Source of the DNA: an uncultured Pelagibacteraceae bacterium
GTDB taxonomy: Bacteria > Pseudomonadota > Alphaproteobacteria > Pelagibacterales > Pelagibacteraceae
Assembly: GCA_902538255.1 (NCBI GenBank)
Contig: CACBEJ010000001.1
Span: forward strand, 240,021 to 304,020
DNA length: 64,000 nucleotides
Reading direction: 5' to 3'
Shown here: positions 12,548-22,395 of the stretch, one piece after another
Layout of the letters: every line of letters begins with the position of its first letter
Position numbering within the stretch: position 1 is the stretch's first letter
Translations under genes and position numbers: made by a program
The notes under the pieces: generated by a model
Seen by the model: the letters and a program-made list of their open reading frames with translations, nothing else
What the model was told of the DNA's origin: nothing
Database searches by the model: none

Positions 12548-14343
12548 TGATATTTTTTTTTTGTATCAAATAGTGAACTTAGTTGAGATATCATGACATC
12601 TCCTAACTCATTAACATCAGTTATTTTTATTGCTTTGTCATAATATCTTGAAACATCATGACCTATTCCTATAGCCAAAACTTCAATATCAGATTTATTT
12701 TCAATAAATTTTACAATTTTTTTTAAGTGTTTTTCTAAAAAATCTCCAGAATTTACTGAAAGAGTTGAGTCATCAACAGGGGCACCGTCAGAAATTACCA
12801 TTAAAATTTTTCTTTCCTCTTTTCTCTTTTTGATTCTATTATAAGCCCATGATATAGCCTCTCCATCAATATTTTCTTTAAGCAAACCTTCTTTGAGCAT
12901 AAGTCCCAAATTATTTTTTGCTTGTCTCCAATGAGTATCTGCTCCTTTGTATATAATATGTCTTAAATCATTTAATCTACCTGGTGTTTTAGGTTTTGAA
13001 TTTTTAGTCCAAAGCTCTCTGCTTTGTCCACCTTTCCAATTTTTTGTTGTAAAACCTAAAATTTCTACTTTAACAGAGCATCTTTCTAGAGTTCTAGACA
13101 AGATATCTGCACATATAGCTGCGATTGTAATTGGCCTTCCTCTCATAGATCCAGAATTATCAATCAAAAGAGTTACAACTGTATCCTTAAAATCTAAATC
13201 TTTTTCTTTTTTAAAAGATAAAGAGTTATAGGGATCAATTATAATTCTTGGAAGTTTTGAACTATCTAGCAAGCCTTCTTCTAAATCAAATTCCCATGCT
13301 CTATTTTGTTTTGCAAGTAATTGTCTTTGAAGCTTATTTGCTAATTTTGTAATAACATCTTGAAATCCAACTAGCTGTTGATCTAAACTTTTTCTGAGTT
13401 TAAATGCTTCATCAGCATTTTCTAGATTCTCAGCTTTTACAATTTCATCAAACTGTGATGTAAATATTTTGTAATCTAGATTTATATTATCAATATTTTT
13501 TTTTACTATTTGTTCTGAATTTTTTTCATCAGATTCAACTTCGTTGAGTTGCTCATCTAAGCTAAATTCATCAATACTATAATCAGCGTCCAAAGAGGCT
13601 TGAGTTTCCTGGTCATTGTTTTCATCTTTATTATCTTCTTTATCACTGTTTTGGTCATCATTTGATGGATTGTCTTGCCCTTGATCCTGATTTTCTTCCT
13701 CTTTTTCGTTATCTTCATCACTTTGAAAAATATCCATTTCTTCTAATATCTGTGAAAACTTTGAGGAGTAAGTGTTTTGATCTTCTAGATTATTCATTAA
13801 AAATTCTTTATGTTTTTCTATAGAATTTTCAAAGTCTTTCTCCCAAAAATTTAACATTCTAGAAGCTAGAGTATTTAACTTTATCTTATGAAAGTTTTTA
13901 AGCATATATAGCTCAAAAGCTTCTGCAACGGGCACATCCTCTTTTGTTTTTAATTGATCTTTTCTTTTACGATTAATTATTTGTGCATAGTTTTCATGAA
14001 AGTTTTTTTCTATACCTTTAAGCATTTGGCCCCCCAAAGCTTCGTATCTAATCTTTTCAGCAATAGTATAAAGTGATCTAGAGGAAGTATTACTAGGTAA
14101 ATTTTTTTTATAAATTAACTCATCAGAAAATTTTTTTTTGAGCGCTCTTGAGTCGGTCTCAGCACGCAGCCTCATAAAGTCACTAGGGTTTGTAAGATTA
14201 TCGATTTCTAATGAAATAATATCTTTAGTTTTTTTTTCCTCAACGTTTTTTTTATTTAAATCAAAATCATCTGAAATTACTTTTGCTGTAGAGTTTAAAG
14301 CAATCCTGAATTTTTCTTTTAGGTTGTTTTCTCTAGAGCTCAT
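12544..14343 (-). CDS. cobT: CobT-like protein with von Willebrand A domain
   Basis: 599 residues homologous in layout to CobT, the VWA component of aerobic cobaltochelatase. An N-terminal helical region is followed by a very acidic low-complexity linker (about 205-275) and a C-terminal VWA domain with a complete MIDAS (D395-x-S397-x-S399 in LLIDNSGSM; later [11 protein letters not shown]). CobT works with the MoxR-type AAA+ ATPase CobS encoded one base downstream of where cobS ends. No cobN or other cobalamin genes are in the window, so the substrate may not be a corrinoid; MoxR/VWA pairs often remodel or metallate proteins. Family secure, biochemical role uncertain. Confidence 0.85.
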   Translation of the reverse strand: MSSRENNLKEKFRIALNSTAKVISDDFDLNKKNVEEKKTKDIISLEIDNLTNPSDFMRLRAETDSRALKKKFSDELIYKKNLPSNTSSRSLYTIAEKIRYEALGGQMLKGIEKNFHENYAQIINRKRKDQLKTKEDVPVAEAFELYMLKNFHKIKLNTLASRMLNFWEKDFENSIEKHKEFLMNNLEDQNTYSSKFSQILEEMDIFQSDEDNEKEEENQDQGQDNPSNDDQNSDKEDNKDENNDQETQASLDADYSIDEFSLDEQLNEVESDEKNSEQIVKKNIDNINLDYKIFTSQFDEIVKAENLENADEAFKLRKSLDQQLVGFQDVITKLANKLQRQLLAKQNRAWEFDLEEGLLDSSKLPRIIIDPYNSLSFKKEKDLDFKDTVVTLLIDNSGSMRGRPITIAAICADILSRTLERCSVKVEILGFTTKNWKGGQSRELWTKNSKPKTPGRLNDLRHIIYKGADTHWRQAKNNLGLMLKEGLLKENIDGEAISWAYNRIKKRKEERKILMVISDGAPVDDSTLSVNSGDFLEKHLKKIVKFIENKSDIEVLAIGIGHDVSRYYDKAIKITDVNELGDVMISQLSSLFDTKKKYH

Positions 14344-15318
14344 TTAAATTTGTATATTAACTAAAGACTCTGGCAATTCCTCTCCAAAACATCTTTGATA
14401 ATATTCTGCGATAGTATTTTTTTCAATATCATCGCATTTATTTAGAAAAGTTACTCTAAAAGCGTAACCAACATCTTTAAAAATTTCTGAATTTTCAGCC
14501 CAGTGTAATACAGTTCTAGGGCTCATTACAGTTGAGATGTCTCCTGCAATAAATCCTTTACGTGTAAGAGATGCTACTTTTATCATGTTGGCAACTTTTT
14601 CTTTGCCTTTTGTATTATTTAGACTTTTATTTTTAGACAATACAATATCCATTTCTTTATCTAGGCTAAGATAGTTTAATGTTGTAACAATATTCCATCT
14701 ATCCATTTGACCTTGGTTAATTTGCTGTGTACCATGATATAGACCTGTAGTGTCACCTAGACCAACGGTATTTGAGGTAGCAAATAATCTAAAAAATTTA
14801 TTTTGTTTAATAACTTTGTTTTTATCAAGTAATGTAAAATTTCCTTCAGCTTCTAAAACTCTTTGAATTACAAACATTACATCAGGTCTACCAGCATCAT
14901 ACTCGTCAAAAACAAGTGCTACTGGATTTTGAATTGACCATGGTAAGATACCTTCATTAAATTGAGTTACTTGTTTACCATCTTTAAGTACTATCGCGTC
15001 CTTTCCAATCAAGTCTATCCTACTTACATGACTATCTAAATTTACTCGAATACAAGGCCAATTTAATCTTGCAGCAATCTGCTCAATATGAGTAGATTTG
15101 CCTGTACCATGATATCCTTGAACTAAAACTCTTTTATTAAAGGCAAATCCTGAAATAATGGCTAAAGTAGTATCTCTATCGAATTTGTAGTTTTTATCAA
15201 TTTCAGGAACATATTCATTTTTGTTTGAAAATGCGTCCACTTCCATTTCTGATTCAATTCCAAAAGTTTGTTTTAATGAAACTTTAATATCCGGTTCTGT
15301 ATTAAGATTTGGTGTCAA
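14344..15318 (-). CDS. cobS: CobS-like AAA+ ATPase (MoxR family)
   Basis: 324-residue AAA+ ATPase. Walker A is GYHGTGKST (68-76), Walker B is [10 protein letters not shown] (near 135), sensor 1 lies in [14 protein letters not shown], and an arginine-finger region follows. In cobaltochelatase, CobS forms a ring that with CobT drives CobN-dependent metal insertion. It sits directly upstream of cobT and its start overlaps the J-domain gene by 17 bases, the conserved alphaproteobacterial order bolA/DnaJ-like/cobS/cobT. A chaperone-type neighbour suggests a protein-remodelling role. Family assignment is firm; cobalamin function is doubtful here. Confidence 0.88.
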   Translation of the reverse strand: MTPNLNTEPDIKVSLKQTFGIESEMEVDAFSNKNEYVPEIDKNYKFDRDTTLAIISGFAFNKRVLVQGYHGTGKSTHIEQIAARLNWPCIRVNLDSHVSRIDLIGKDAIVLKDGKQVTQFNEGILPWSIQNPVALVFDEYDAGRPDVMFVIQRVLEAEGNFTLLDKNKVIKQNKFFRLFATSNTVGLGDTTGLYHGTQQINQGQMDRWNIVTTLNYLSLDKEMDIVLSKNKSLNNTKGKEKVANMIKVASLTRKGFIAGDISTVMSPRTVLHWAENSEIFKDVGYAFRVTFLNKCDDIEKNTIAEYYQRCFGEELPESLVNIQI

Positions 15319-15835
15319 TTTTTTCTCTATAGGTATTTTTTAATTGAGTGTAAGCCAATGTTATAAGTTTAAGTTTCTCCTCGTATTTTTTATTTCCCGA
15401 ATTCATATCAGGGTGAAATTTTTTCACAAGTAATTTGAATTTATCTTGTATTTTCTTCCACTTTAAACCCACAGAAACCCCTAATATTCCAAAAGCTTTT
15501 ATATCTTTATGATCAAATTTAAATTGCCGCATATGATTGTATTCTCCATTTATTTTTTCTTTATCGAGCTCGTCTCTCAAAGTTGTGTTCCACAATACTT
15601 TGAAAAAATTATCTGAGGAGCTAAAGCTTTGCGTGGGTTTGTGCCAAGTCATGTCAGATTTTAAAAAATCCATTACTTGATCATCATTCATTCCTGAAAA
15701 ATAGTTCCAATTTTTATTAAATTCTTTTACATGCTCAAGGCAAAGCATTCTAAATTTTCTGCTATTATCTTTTTCAACTGGTGCCTTATATTCACCTATT
15801 TTATTACAATTATTCCAGTCACAAATATTTTTCAT
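15302..15835 (-). CDS. J-domain (DnaJ-like) protein
   Basis: About 177 residues when started at the ATG at 15835 ([12 protein letters not shown]); an ATG five codons upstream at 15850 is possible but would nearly touch the divergent bolA start. The N-terminal part has Cys residues (CDWNNC ... MLCLEH) that may bind metal. The C-terminal 60 residues form a J domain with the HPD tripeptide in [13 protein letters not shown], so it should stimulate an Hsp70 ATPase. It lies between bolA and cobS/cobT, an association conserved across alphaproteobacteria. Client unknown; partnership with CobS/CobT is inferred from gene order. Confidence 0.85.
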   Translation of the reverse strand: MKNICDWNNCNKIGEYKAPVEKDNSRKFRMLCLEHVKEFNKNWNYFSGMNDDQVMDFLKSDMTWHKPTQSFSSSDNFFKVLWNTTLRDELDKEKINGEYNHMRQFKFDHKDIKAFGILGVSVGLKWKKIQDKFKLLVKKFHPDMNSGNKKYEEKLKLITLAYTQLKNTYREKIDTKS

Positions 15836-15852
15836 GATATATAATATCATAT

Positions 15853-16113
15853 ATGGATATAAATGAGTTAATTACAATTGTAAAAAACAAATTATTAAAT
15901 CAAATTAATATTGAAAGTATAAATATTGAAGACAAATCTTTTATTCATAAAAATCATAAAGGAAATCAAGAAGGAAAATATCATTTAAAATTAATTATCG
16001 TTTCTCAAGAACTAAAAAAAATGAATAAAATTGAAAGTAATAAAAAAATTTACAAGATTTTAGATCAAGAATTAAAAGAATTTATTCACTCAATCCAAAT
16101 TTTAATTAATTAA
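15853..16113 (+). CDS. bolA: BolA family protein
   Basis: 86 residues with the BolA fold pattern: an N-terminal helix, then SINIEDKSFIHKNHKGNQEG with the conserved His region, and a final IYKILDQELKEFIHSIQI helix. BolA proteins bind [2Fe-2S] clusters with monothiol glutaredoxins and act in iron homeostasis or gene regulation. It is divergent from the J-domain gene, with only 17 bases between starts, so the two may share a bidirectional promoter. Its 3' end overlaps the convergent aroB by 12 bases. Confidence 0.85.
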   Translation: MDINELITIVKNKLLNQINIESINIEDKSFIHKNHKGNQEGKYHLKLIIVSQELKKMNKIESNKKIYKILDQELKEFIHSIQILIN

Positions 16114-17208
16114 AAATTTTTTTAGAAATAAATTTAACTTTTTTTTGGAATATTGTTTGTTGTAAATTGGCTTACCAATTTTTTTTAACAAAACTAAGTT
16201 AATTTTTTCAGAATTATTTTTTTTATCTTTGATCATAAAAGATAAAATCTTATTTAAATCCCTGATAGAAAAATATTTTTTTATAGAAGAAGGTAGACTA
16301 GAATTATCAATATGATTTATAATTAAATTATATTCATTTTTACTAAGCATGTTTTCCTTAAAACTAAAACTCAGTGCCGTTTTCATTCCAAGTATCACGG
16401 CTTCACCATGATTTAGTTTATGGCTGTACCCTAAGCCTGCCTCATAAGCATGGGCAAATGTATGGCCAAAATTTAATACTTTTCTTAATGATATTTCTTT
16501 TTCATCTTTCTCAACTACTTTTTTTTTAATTTTACAACTTTCATAAATTGCTTTTTCAATAAATGGAGAAGAAAGACTTAAAATCTTTTTAAAATTTTTA
16601 TTTAAGAAACTAAAAAATTTTTTATTATTAATTAATGAATGCTTTAATATTTCTCCATATCCACAAATTATTTCTCTTTTTGATAAAGATTTAAGAAATT
16701 GAATATCTGAGAGAACTAGTGATGGTTGATAAAAGCTTCCTATTAAATTTTTACCATATTTAGAATTAACTCCAGTTTTCCCCCCGATTGATGAGTCAAC
16801 TTGAGCTAAAAGAGTTGTTGGTATATTTACAAACTTTAGGCCTCTTTTGAAAAGATTAGCTGCAAAACCACTTACATCGCCTGTAATTCCTCCACCTAAA
16901 GAAATTAAAACATCATTTCTTGAGAAGTTTTTATTTAATAAAACTTCTAGAATTTTGTTAACGTTATTTATATTTTTATTTTTTTCACTAGCATTAAAAA
17001 ATAACACAAAAATACTTTTATTTTTAAAAGACCTTTTAATATCTAAGACAAATTTTTTTGGAACATTTTTATCAACAACAATTAAACATTTATCAAAATC
17101 AATTGAATTTGATTTAAAAATTTTTGATACACTTGATGTTAAATTTGATCCAATAATTATTGGATATTTTTGGGTTTTAGTTATTATATTTAATCTAGTT
17201 TGTTTCAT
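16102..17208 (-). CDS. aroB: 3-dehydroquinate synthase
   Basis: Second step of the shikimate pathway: converts DAHP to 3-dehydroquinate using NAD and a divalent metal. At 368 residues it is full length. The NAD-binding GGGITGDVSGFAA and the metal ligands in GYGEILKHSLI, NFGHTFAHA and LNHGEAV are visible. The start overlaps the end of aroK by 14 bases, so aroK-aroB are co-transcribed, as in many proteobacteria. Other shikimate/aromatic genes in the window are aroA, pheA, trpA, trpB and trpF. Confidence 0.95.
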   Translation of the reverse strand: MKQTRLNIITKTQKYPIIIGSNLTSSVSKIFKSNSIDFDKCLIVVDKNVPKKFVLDIKRSFKNKSIFVLFFNASEKNKNINNVNKILEVLLNKNFSRNDVLISLGGGITGDVSGFAANLFKRGLKFVNIPTTLLAQVDSSIGGKTGVNSKYGKNLIGSFYQPSLVLSDIQFLKSLSKREIICGYGEILKHSLINNKKFFSFLNKNFKKILSLSSPFIEKAIYESCKIKKKVVEKDEKEISLRKVLNFGHTFAHAYEAGLGYSHKLNHGEAVILGMKTALSFSFKENMLSKNEYNLIINHIDNSSLPSSIKKYFSIRDLNKILSFMIKDKKNNSEKINLVLLKKIGKPIYNKQYSKKKLNLFLKKFLIN

Positions 17209-17707
17209 AAATTTCTAAAATTTTATTTACTATTTCACTTTTAGTAAGATTATCACATTTTATTTCATATAAAGCTTTAGAATAAATGTTAGATCGTTTC
17301 TTAATTAAATCAATTAACTCAGTATCGGTTGCATTAATCGCCAATGGTCTTTTTTTACTGTTTTTAATTCTATTTAACAATGTTTTATCATCCCAATTTA
17401 ACCAAAAAGATAAATGATTTTTTAAAATTTCTTTTCTAATATTGTTATTTGTAAAAGCCCCCCCGCCAAGTGAAATCACAGTAGAGTTTAATTTAAGTTT
17501 TTTTAAAGTTGTTTGTTCCTCAATTTTTCTAAAATAATCCTCACCCTTAACTTCAAAGATTTTTTTTATTGTAATGTTTAAATTTTTTTCAATTTCTTTA
17601 TCGATATCTACAAAATTTAATTTTAATTTCTTAGCTACTAAGGATCCAATAGAGCTCTTACCAGAACCCATCATCCCCAAAAAAACCAAATTTTCTTTTG
17701 ATTTCAT
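17195..17707 (-). CDS. aroK: Shikimate kinase
   Basis: Phosphorylates shikimate with ATP. The P-loop GMMGSGKSSIG lies near the N-terminus, the shikimate-binding FVDIDKEIE follows, then LGGGAFTNN and the lid-region basic residues (KKRPLA). Starting at the ATG at 17707 (MKSKENLVFLGMMGSGKSS) gives 170 residues, the family norm. A farther ATG at 17770 would add 21 residues without family character and overlap the divergent small gene, so it is rejected. First gene of aroK-aroB. Confidence 0.94.
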   Translation of the reverse strand: MKSKENLVFLGMMGSGKSSIGSLVAKKLKLNFVDIDKEIEKNLNITIKKIFEVKGEDYFRKIEEQTTLKKLKLNSTVISLGGGAFTNNNIRKEILKNHLSFWLNWDDKTLLNRIKNSKKRPLAINATDTELIDLIKKRSNIYSKALYEIKCDNLTKSEIVNKILEIYETN

Positions 17708-17764
17708 AAGTTTCTTTATTGAAAAAACATAAATATGTCTTAATTTGAAATTATTTAAAACTAT

Positions 17765-17947
17765 ATGCAATTCATTAAAAACACAAGTTCAGGCAAGGCA
17801 AGCATCATAGGACTCGTGATTAAATCTATAATCGGATTAGGGGTTATTTTAGGCATTATTTTTTTTCTAAGTACAATTGATTTTCCTGCACCTAAAAAAG
17901 AAATTGAAAAAATTATTCCAAATGAAAATTTTAAAATTGTTAAATAA
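17765..17947 (+). CDS. Small single-pass membrane protein, unknown function
   Basis: 60 residues with one clear membrane segment (about residues 15-40, ASIIGLVIKSIIGLGVILG followed by IIFFLS) between a short N-terminus and a charged C-terminal tail ending KEIEKIIPNENFKIVK. No known family recognised. It overlaps the start of the exported protein downstream by 26 bases, so the two are probably translated together and may function together in the envelope. Divergent from aroK. Confidence 0.65.
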   Translation: MQFIKNTSSGKASIIGLVIKSIIGLGVILGIIFFLSTIDFPAPKKEIEKIIPNENFKIVK

Positions 17948-19685
17948 GAAAATTCTTTTAATTAAATTAGTTTGTCTTATTTTTTTTACACCTGCATTTG
18001 CAGAAGAGAAACCGATTGATATTTGGAATATAGAAAAAAAAGATAATCAAGTTATTTCAGAAACAAATATTTCAAATGAAAATTCTAGCGGCACTACTCA
18101 GAATAGTGTTTACGAACTTCAAACAAATAAACAAACAGATAATATTAAACTTGATAAAGAATTTTCATCAAAAAAAATTAAAATTGTTGGACTATATGAT
18201 CCTAGTGAATACGGTTTGAGTATGGATATGTGGTCAAATTCTGATGGAACTAAATTAAAAAATTTATTTCAGAATATTAATAAGTTTAATCTTTCAGAGG
18301 ATGCATCTGATATAATGCATATATCTTTATTAACCAACGCTTATTCTCCAACTCAAAATATTACTGAGAAAGAATTTATGAGCTTCAAATCTGATTGGTT
18401 AATAAAAGATGCAAACTTAGAATTAATAGAAGAATATTTAATTAAAAATCAAATAATAAATTTGCATCCAAATTTAACAAGATATTTAGTTGATAGTTAT
18501 TTATCAGAATCAAATGTTAAAAAATCCTGTGAAATTTTTTCTAAAAATTCTGAACCCATTAAAGATGAATATCTATCAAAATTTAATTTATATTGTTTAA
18601 TCAATTATGGAAAAAATGAAGAAGCACAACTAATCTTAGATTTAAAAAAAGAGCTAGGTTTTGAAGATAGTTATTATGAAAACAAAATAAATTATCTATT
18701 TGGATATTTAGATGAAGTAGATAAAGAAACATCAATAAATTCAATTTTAGATTTTCATTTAGCTCATAGAACTAACCCTGAGTTTTCTTATGAACCAAGT
18801 GAAGATACACCTAAAATAATTTGGAAATATCTTTCAGCTGCTAATTTACTTTTTAAAATTCAAGATATAGAGATTACTGACGTAGAAAAAATTTCTACAA
18901 TAGAAAAAGCTGTTAATGATAAAAATTATTCTGAAGAAGAGTTATTCGAATTTTATAAAAAATTCCAATTTAATATAAACCAATTTTTAAATGCAAAAGA
19001 GGCATATAAATCTCTATCTTCAATCGAGGGACGCGCTCTTTTATATCAAAGAACTCTTTTAACTGAAGAACCAAAAATCAAATTAGAATTTATAAAGATA
19101 TTAAAGGATCTATTTATATCTGATGAAATAGGTGATGCTTTTGATTTAGAATTAAAAAAATTTTTAGGTGAAATTAATGTTGAGGATGTGCCCTCAAATT
19201 TTACGACATTTTATACTAGTAATCTGAACAAGAAAGAGACAGTAGATAAAAAGATTAAATATAATAGTAAAATTTTACATCAATCAAAACTTATAAATTA
19301 TTTCAATGGGGACTATGCAAAATCAAAAATTGAGGAGGACTTAGACAAATTTTTAAAGAAAATTAAAAAAGATAAAAAATATTTTTTATCAAAAAAAGAC
19401 ATAATTTTTCTAGAGGCGCTTAAATCTGACGGAGTTAAAATTTCAAAAAAATATGATGGCCTTTATGAGGTGAAGCAATCAGAAATGCCAGCCGATATTC
19501 AAACAATGATAGACAATAATGAGATTGGTGCTGCATTGTTGAGAATAATTGAGGTAATTGGGCCTGACAAAATTGAAAATATTGATGAAGATACAGTTTA
19601 TTTTATTATCAATACTTTAAATCAATTAAATGTTGATTTAATTAGAAACAAACTATTGCTTAAAGTTCTTCCTTTAAAAGTATAA
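17922..19685 (+). CDS. Large exported protein of unknown function
   Basis: About 587 residues from the ATG at 17922, which gives a clean signal peptide (KILLIKLVCLIFFTPAFA, cleavage expected near AFA-EE). An ATG 15 codons upstream would bury the signal sequence. The mature part is Lys/Glu/Asn-rich and mostly helical in appearance with no motif I recognise. The C-terminus (EIGAALLRIIEVIGPDKI ... INTLNQLNVDLIRNKLL) recalls the end of large helical proteins encoded near def/fmt in alphaproteobacteria, but that is an impression. Likely periplasmic. It is followed by def after 21 bases. Confidence 0.75.
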   Translation: MKILKLLNKKILLIKLVCLIFFTPAFAEEKPIDIWNIEKKDNQVISETNISNENSSGTTQNSVYELQTNKQTDNIKLDKEFSSKKIKIVGLYDPSEYGLSMDMWSNSDGTKLKNLFQNINKFNLSEDASDIMHISLLTNAYSPTQNITEKEFMSFKSDWLIKDANLELIEEYLIKNQIINLHPNLTRYLVDSYLSESNVKKSCEIFSKNSEPIKDEYLSKFNLYCLINYGKNEEAQLILDLKKELGFEDSYYENKINYLFGYLDEVDKETSINSILDFHLAHRTNPEFSYEPSEDTPKIIWKYLSAANLLFKIQDIEITDVEKISTIEKAVNDKNYSEEELFEFYKKFQFNINQFLNAKEAYKSLSSIEGRALLYQRTLLTEEPKIKLEFIKILKDLFISDEIGDAFDLELKKFLGEINVEDVPSNFTTFYTSNLNKKETVDKKIKYNSKILHQSKLINYFNGDYAKSKIEEDLDKFLKKIKKDKKYFLSKKDIIFLEALKSDGVKISKKYDGLYEVKQSEMPADIQTMIDNNEIGAALLRIIEVIGPDKIENIDEDTVYFIINTLNQLNVDLIRNKLLLKVLPLKV

Positions 19686-19706
19686 AAATTATAATAAAAT
19701 CAAGTT

Positions 19707-20225
19707 ATGGCTATCAGAACTATAATAACAGAACCTAATAAATTACTTAGACAAATTTCTAAACCAGTTAATGGAGTTGGTAAAGAGGAGCAAAAATTGA
19801 TGGATGATATGCTTGAGACAATGTATGACGCAAACGGAATTGGTTTAGCAGCGATACAAGTTGGTGTACCAAAGAGAATTATTGTAATGGATATAAGTAA
19901 AGATGAGAATAAAAAAGAGCCAAGATATTTTGTAAATCCAGTTATTAAAAATAAAGATCCTGAAAAAGCAACTTATGAGGAAGGATGCCTTTCTGTGCCA
20001 AATCAGTTTGCAGAAATTGATAGACCTAGTAAGTGTGAAGTAGAATATCTTGATTATCATGGAGAAAAGAAATTACTTAAGGCAGATAGTCTTCTTGCAA
20101 CATGTATTCAGCATGAAATGGACCATTTAGAGGGGATACTATTTATTGATTATCTTTCAAAATTAAAAAGATCAATGATAATTAAAAAATTATCTAAGAA
20201 AAAATCTACAGCAGCAATTCTTTAA
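19707..20225 (+). CDS. def: Peptide deformylase
   Basis: Removes the N-formyl group from nascent proteins; Fe2+ metalloenzyme. Three defining motifs are present: GIGLAAIQVG, EEGCLSVP (metal Cys) and QHEMDHLEG (HExxH). At 172 residues it has the usual length. It is two bases upstream of fmt, the enzyme that adds the formyl group to Met-tRNA, the classic def-fmt pair. Confidence 0.97.
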   Translation: MAIRTIITEPNKLLRQISKPVNGVGKEEQKLMDDMLETMYDANGIGLAAIQVGVPKRIIVMDISKDENKKEPRYFVNPVIKNKDPEKATYEEGCLSVPNQFAEIDRPSKCEVEYLDYHGEKKLLKADSLLATCIQHEMDHLEGILFIDYLSKLKRSMIIKKLSKKKSTAAIL

Positions 20226-20227
20226 AC

Positions 20228-21151
20228 ATGTTAAAGAAAATAGTTTTTATGGGTACTCCCATGTTTGCTGTTCCAATTTTAAAATCACTTTATCAAAATG
20301 GATATCCTGTTTCTTGCGTTTATACTCAACCACCCCAAAAATCTAAAAGAGGTCAAAAAATTAACAAGTCACCTATTCAATTAATTTCAGAAACTTTAAA
20401 TATAGAATTTAGAACACCAAACTCATTAAAAGAAAATATAGAGGAATTAGAATATTTTAAATCATTAGAGGCAGATTTGGCAATAGTTGTTGCTTATGGT
20501 CAAATTATACCAAAGTCATATTTAAATTTAACTAAAAAAGGATTTATTAATATTCATGCTTCTATTCTTCCAAAGTGGAGAGGTGCTGCCCCGATTCAAA
20601 GATCAATTATGAATTTAGATAAAGAGACAGGAATTAGTATTATGAAAATAGGAGAGGAATTAGATACAGGACCAGTATGCAATGTTTATAAAATTAATAT
20701 AGAAAATAATTTAAATGCAGAAGATATTAATGAAAAGCTATCAAGTTTGGCTGCAGAGAAAATTTTAGATAATATAGATGATATATATGAGGAAAAAGCA
20801 AACTTTGTAGAACAAGATCACTCATTAGCGACCTATGCATCAAAAATTGAAAAATTAGAGGGACAGATAAATTGGAAAGAGGATGCTAAAATTATAATTG
20901 GAAAAATAAATGGACTTTATCCAGTTCCTGGAGCTTATTTCATGTTTAATGGTGAGAGATATAAAATATTAAAAGCAGAAATTGGACAAGCACAAGGAAA
21001 ACCAGGTGAGGTTTTATCCAACCATTTAGAAATTTCGTGCGGAGATAAAAAATCAATAAAAATAAAAGAAATACAAAGACAAGGAAAAAAGCCTCAAAGT
21101 GTTGGAGAATTTGTTTTAGGAACACAAATTAAAAAAGGTTCATTTTTATAA
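20228..21151 (+). CDS. fmt: Methionyl-tRNA formyltransferase
   Basis: Formylates initiator Met-tRNA using 10-formyl-THF. 307 residues: an N-terminal Rossmann catalytic domain with the INIHASILPKWRGAAPIQ signature (Asn/His/Asp catalytic set) and a C-terminal oligonucleotide-binding-like domain (from about 210, PVPGAYFMFNGERYKILKA). It sits two bases after def and overlaps truA by one base (TAATG arrangement), one transcript. Confidence 0.96.
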   Translation: MLKKIVFMGTPMFAVPILKSLYQNGYPVSCVYTQPPQKSKRGQKINKSPIQLISETLNIEFRTPNSLKENIEELEYFKSLEADLAIVVAYGQIIPKSYLNLTKKGFINIHASILPKWRGAAPIQRSIMNLDKETGISIMKIGEELDTGPVCNVYKINIENNLNAEDINEKLSSLAAEKILDNIDDIYEEKANFVEQDHSLATYASKIEKLEGQINWKEDAKIIIGKINGLYPVPGAYFMFNGERYKILKAEIGQAQGKPGEVLSNHLEISCGDKKSIKIKEIQRQGKKPQSVGEFVLGTQIKKGSFL

Positions 21152-21891
21152 TGAATAGATACCAAATACTTATCGAGTATATAGGGACAAATTTTAGAGG
21201 ATGGCAAATTCAAAAAAAAGGCCCAACAATTCAAGGATTAATTCAAGAAAAATTATCAAAATTATTAAAACAAAAGATTATTTTACATGGTCAAGGAAGA
21301 ACGGATGCAGGAGTTCATGCATTTGAGCAATCTGCACACTTTGATTGTAAAAATAAAATAACCGATACAATTAAATTTTTAAAATCTATAAATCATTTTT
21401 TAAATTTAAAAAACATTGCAATTAAAAATATTAAAAAAAGAAACAATAAATTTCATGCTAGGTTTTCAGCAAAACAAAGAATTTATAAATACTTTATTTT
21501 TAATCAAATAAGCCAACCCATAATTGAAAAAAATAGAGCATGGCATGTAAGAAAACCTCTTAATATAGAATTAATGAAAAAGGGTGCAAAAAAGTTATTG
21601 GGAACTAATGATTATTCAACTTTTAGATCCTCAAGCTGTAATGCAAAAAGTCCAATTAAAACTATTAGATCGATAAATGTTAAATCATCAAAAAATAAAA
21701 TTGAATTTCAATTTAGTTCCCAATCGTTTTTACAACATCAGGTTAGATCTATGGTTGGTTGTTTAAAATACTTGGGAGAAAAGAAATGGGATTTGAAAAC
21801 TTTTGAAAAGAGATTTAAGTCAAAAAAAAGAACACTTTGTGCTCCACCAGCACCACCAAGTGGTTTATTTTTATTTAGAGTTCTTTATTAA
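21151..21891 (+). CDS. truA: tRNA pseudouridine(38-40) synthase
   Basis: Modifies U38-40 of the tRNA anticodon arm. 246 residues, family length. Catalytic Asp52 sits in GQGRTDAGVHA; RIYKYFIFN and QSFLQHQVRSMVG are further conserved segments. Its 3' end overlaps the convergent SET-domain gene by 21 bases. The def-fmt-truA order next to dapE/dapD is an alphaproteobacterial neighbourhood, though here the two halves face each other. Confidence 0.95.
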   Translation: MNRYQILIEYIGTNFRGWQIQKKGPTIQGLIQEKLSKLLKQKIILHGQGRTDAGVHAFEQSAHFDCKNKITDTIKFLKSINHFLNLKNIAIKNIKKRNNKFHARFSAKQRIYKYFIFNQISQPIIEKNRAWHVRKPLNIELMKKGAKKLLGTNDYSTFRSSSCNAKSPIKTIRSINVKSSKNKIEFQFSSQSFLQHQVRSMVGCLKYLGEKKWDLKTFEKRFKSKKRTLCAPPAPPSGLFLFRVLY

Positions 21892-22362
21892 TTTATTTTT
21901 ATTGCTCATAGCAAACTTTTTATTTATCCGCCATCTAGACTCAGCTCTTACTATATAGCCACAACAGTTTTTCGATTTACATTTACAAGGAAATTGTTTG
22001 TAGTTTTCATCATAACCAAATCCATAATCACAGGTAAACTCCTCACCTTTTTTAATGTCTTTGATTGCTTTGACCCAAATTTTGAATCCCTTTCCATCGT
22101 AATCACAATTATTATCACAAGAGTGATTAATTAAACCTGCAGTATTCCATGGAAAATCTCCATCTAGATCATATTTTTTATTTATTGTGAATAAATATAT
22201 CGGTTTATTATTATCGTACTTTTCAGAATCTTGAGTTTGTTTTTTTGTTATAATTTTTCCAACATAGTTAATTATTTTGGTTCCCTCTTTAATGTTACGA
22301 GTTGCATAAAGTCCTCTTCCTTTATTATCGATGCCAGATCTTTTTATTTTATATAATTTCAT
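21871..22362 (-). CDS. SET-domain protein (putative protein-lysine methyltransferase)
   Basis: 163 residues forming nearly a bare SET domain: GRGLYATRNIKEGTKI at the N-terminus, the signature LINHSCDNNC, and the catalytic GEEFTCDYGFGYD, followed by a post-SET-like Cys cluster (CKCKSKNCC) that would bind zinc. SET enzymes use SAM to methylate protein lysines; the bacterial substrate is unknown. It is the last gene of the minus-strand run and overlaps truA convergently by 21 bases. A HDAC-fold gene lies 33 bases upstream. Confidence 0.85.
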   Translation of the reverse strand: MKLYKIKRSGIDNKGRGLYATRNIKEGTKIINYVGKIITKKQTQDSEKYDNNKPIYLFTINKKYDLDGDFPWNTAGLINHSCDNNCDYDGKGFKIWVKAIKDIKKGEEFTCDYGFGYDENYKQFPCKCKSKNCCGYIVRAESRWRINKKFAMSNKNKLIKNSK

Positions 22363-22395
22363 GAAGTTTTTTATTTAGAGTTTTCTAAAGAATTA

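Noticed and set aside
17708-17770. Upstream ATG for aroK
   Set aside because: The extra residues lack shikimate-kinase character and overlap the divergent small membrane gene.
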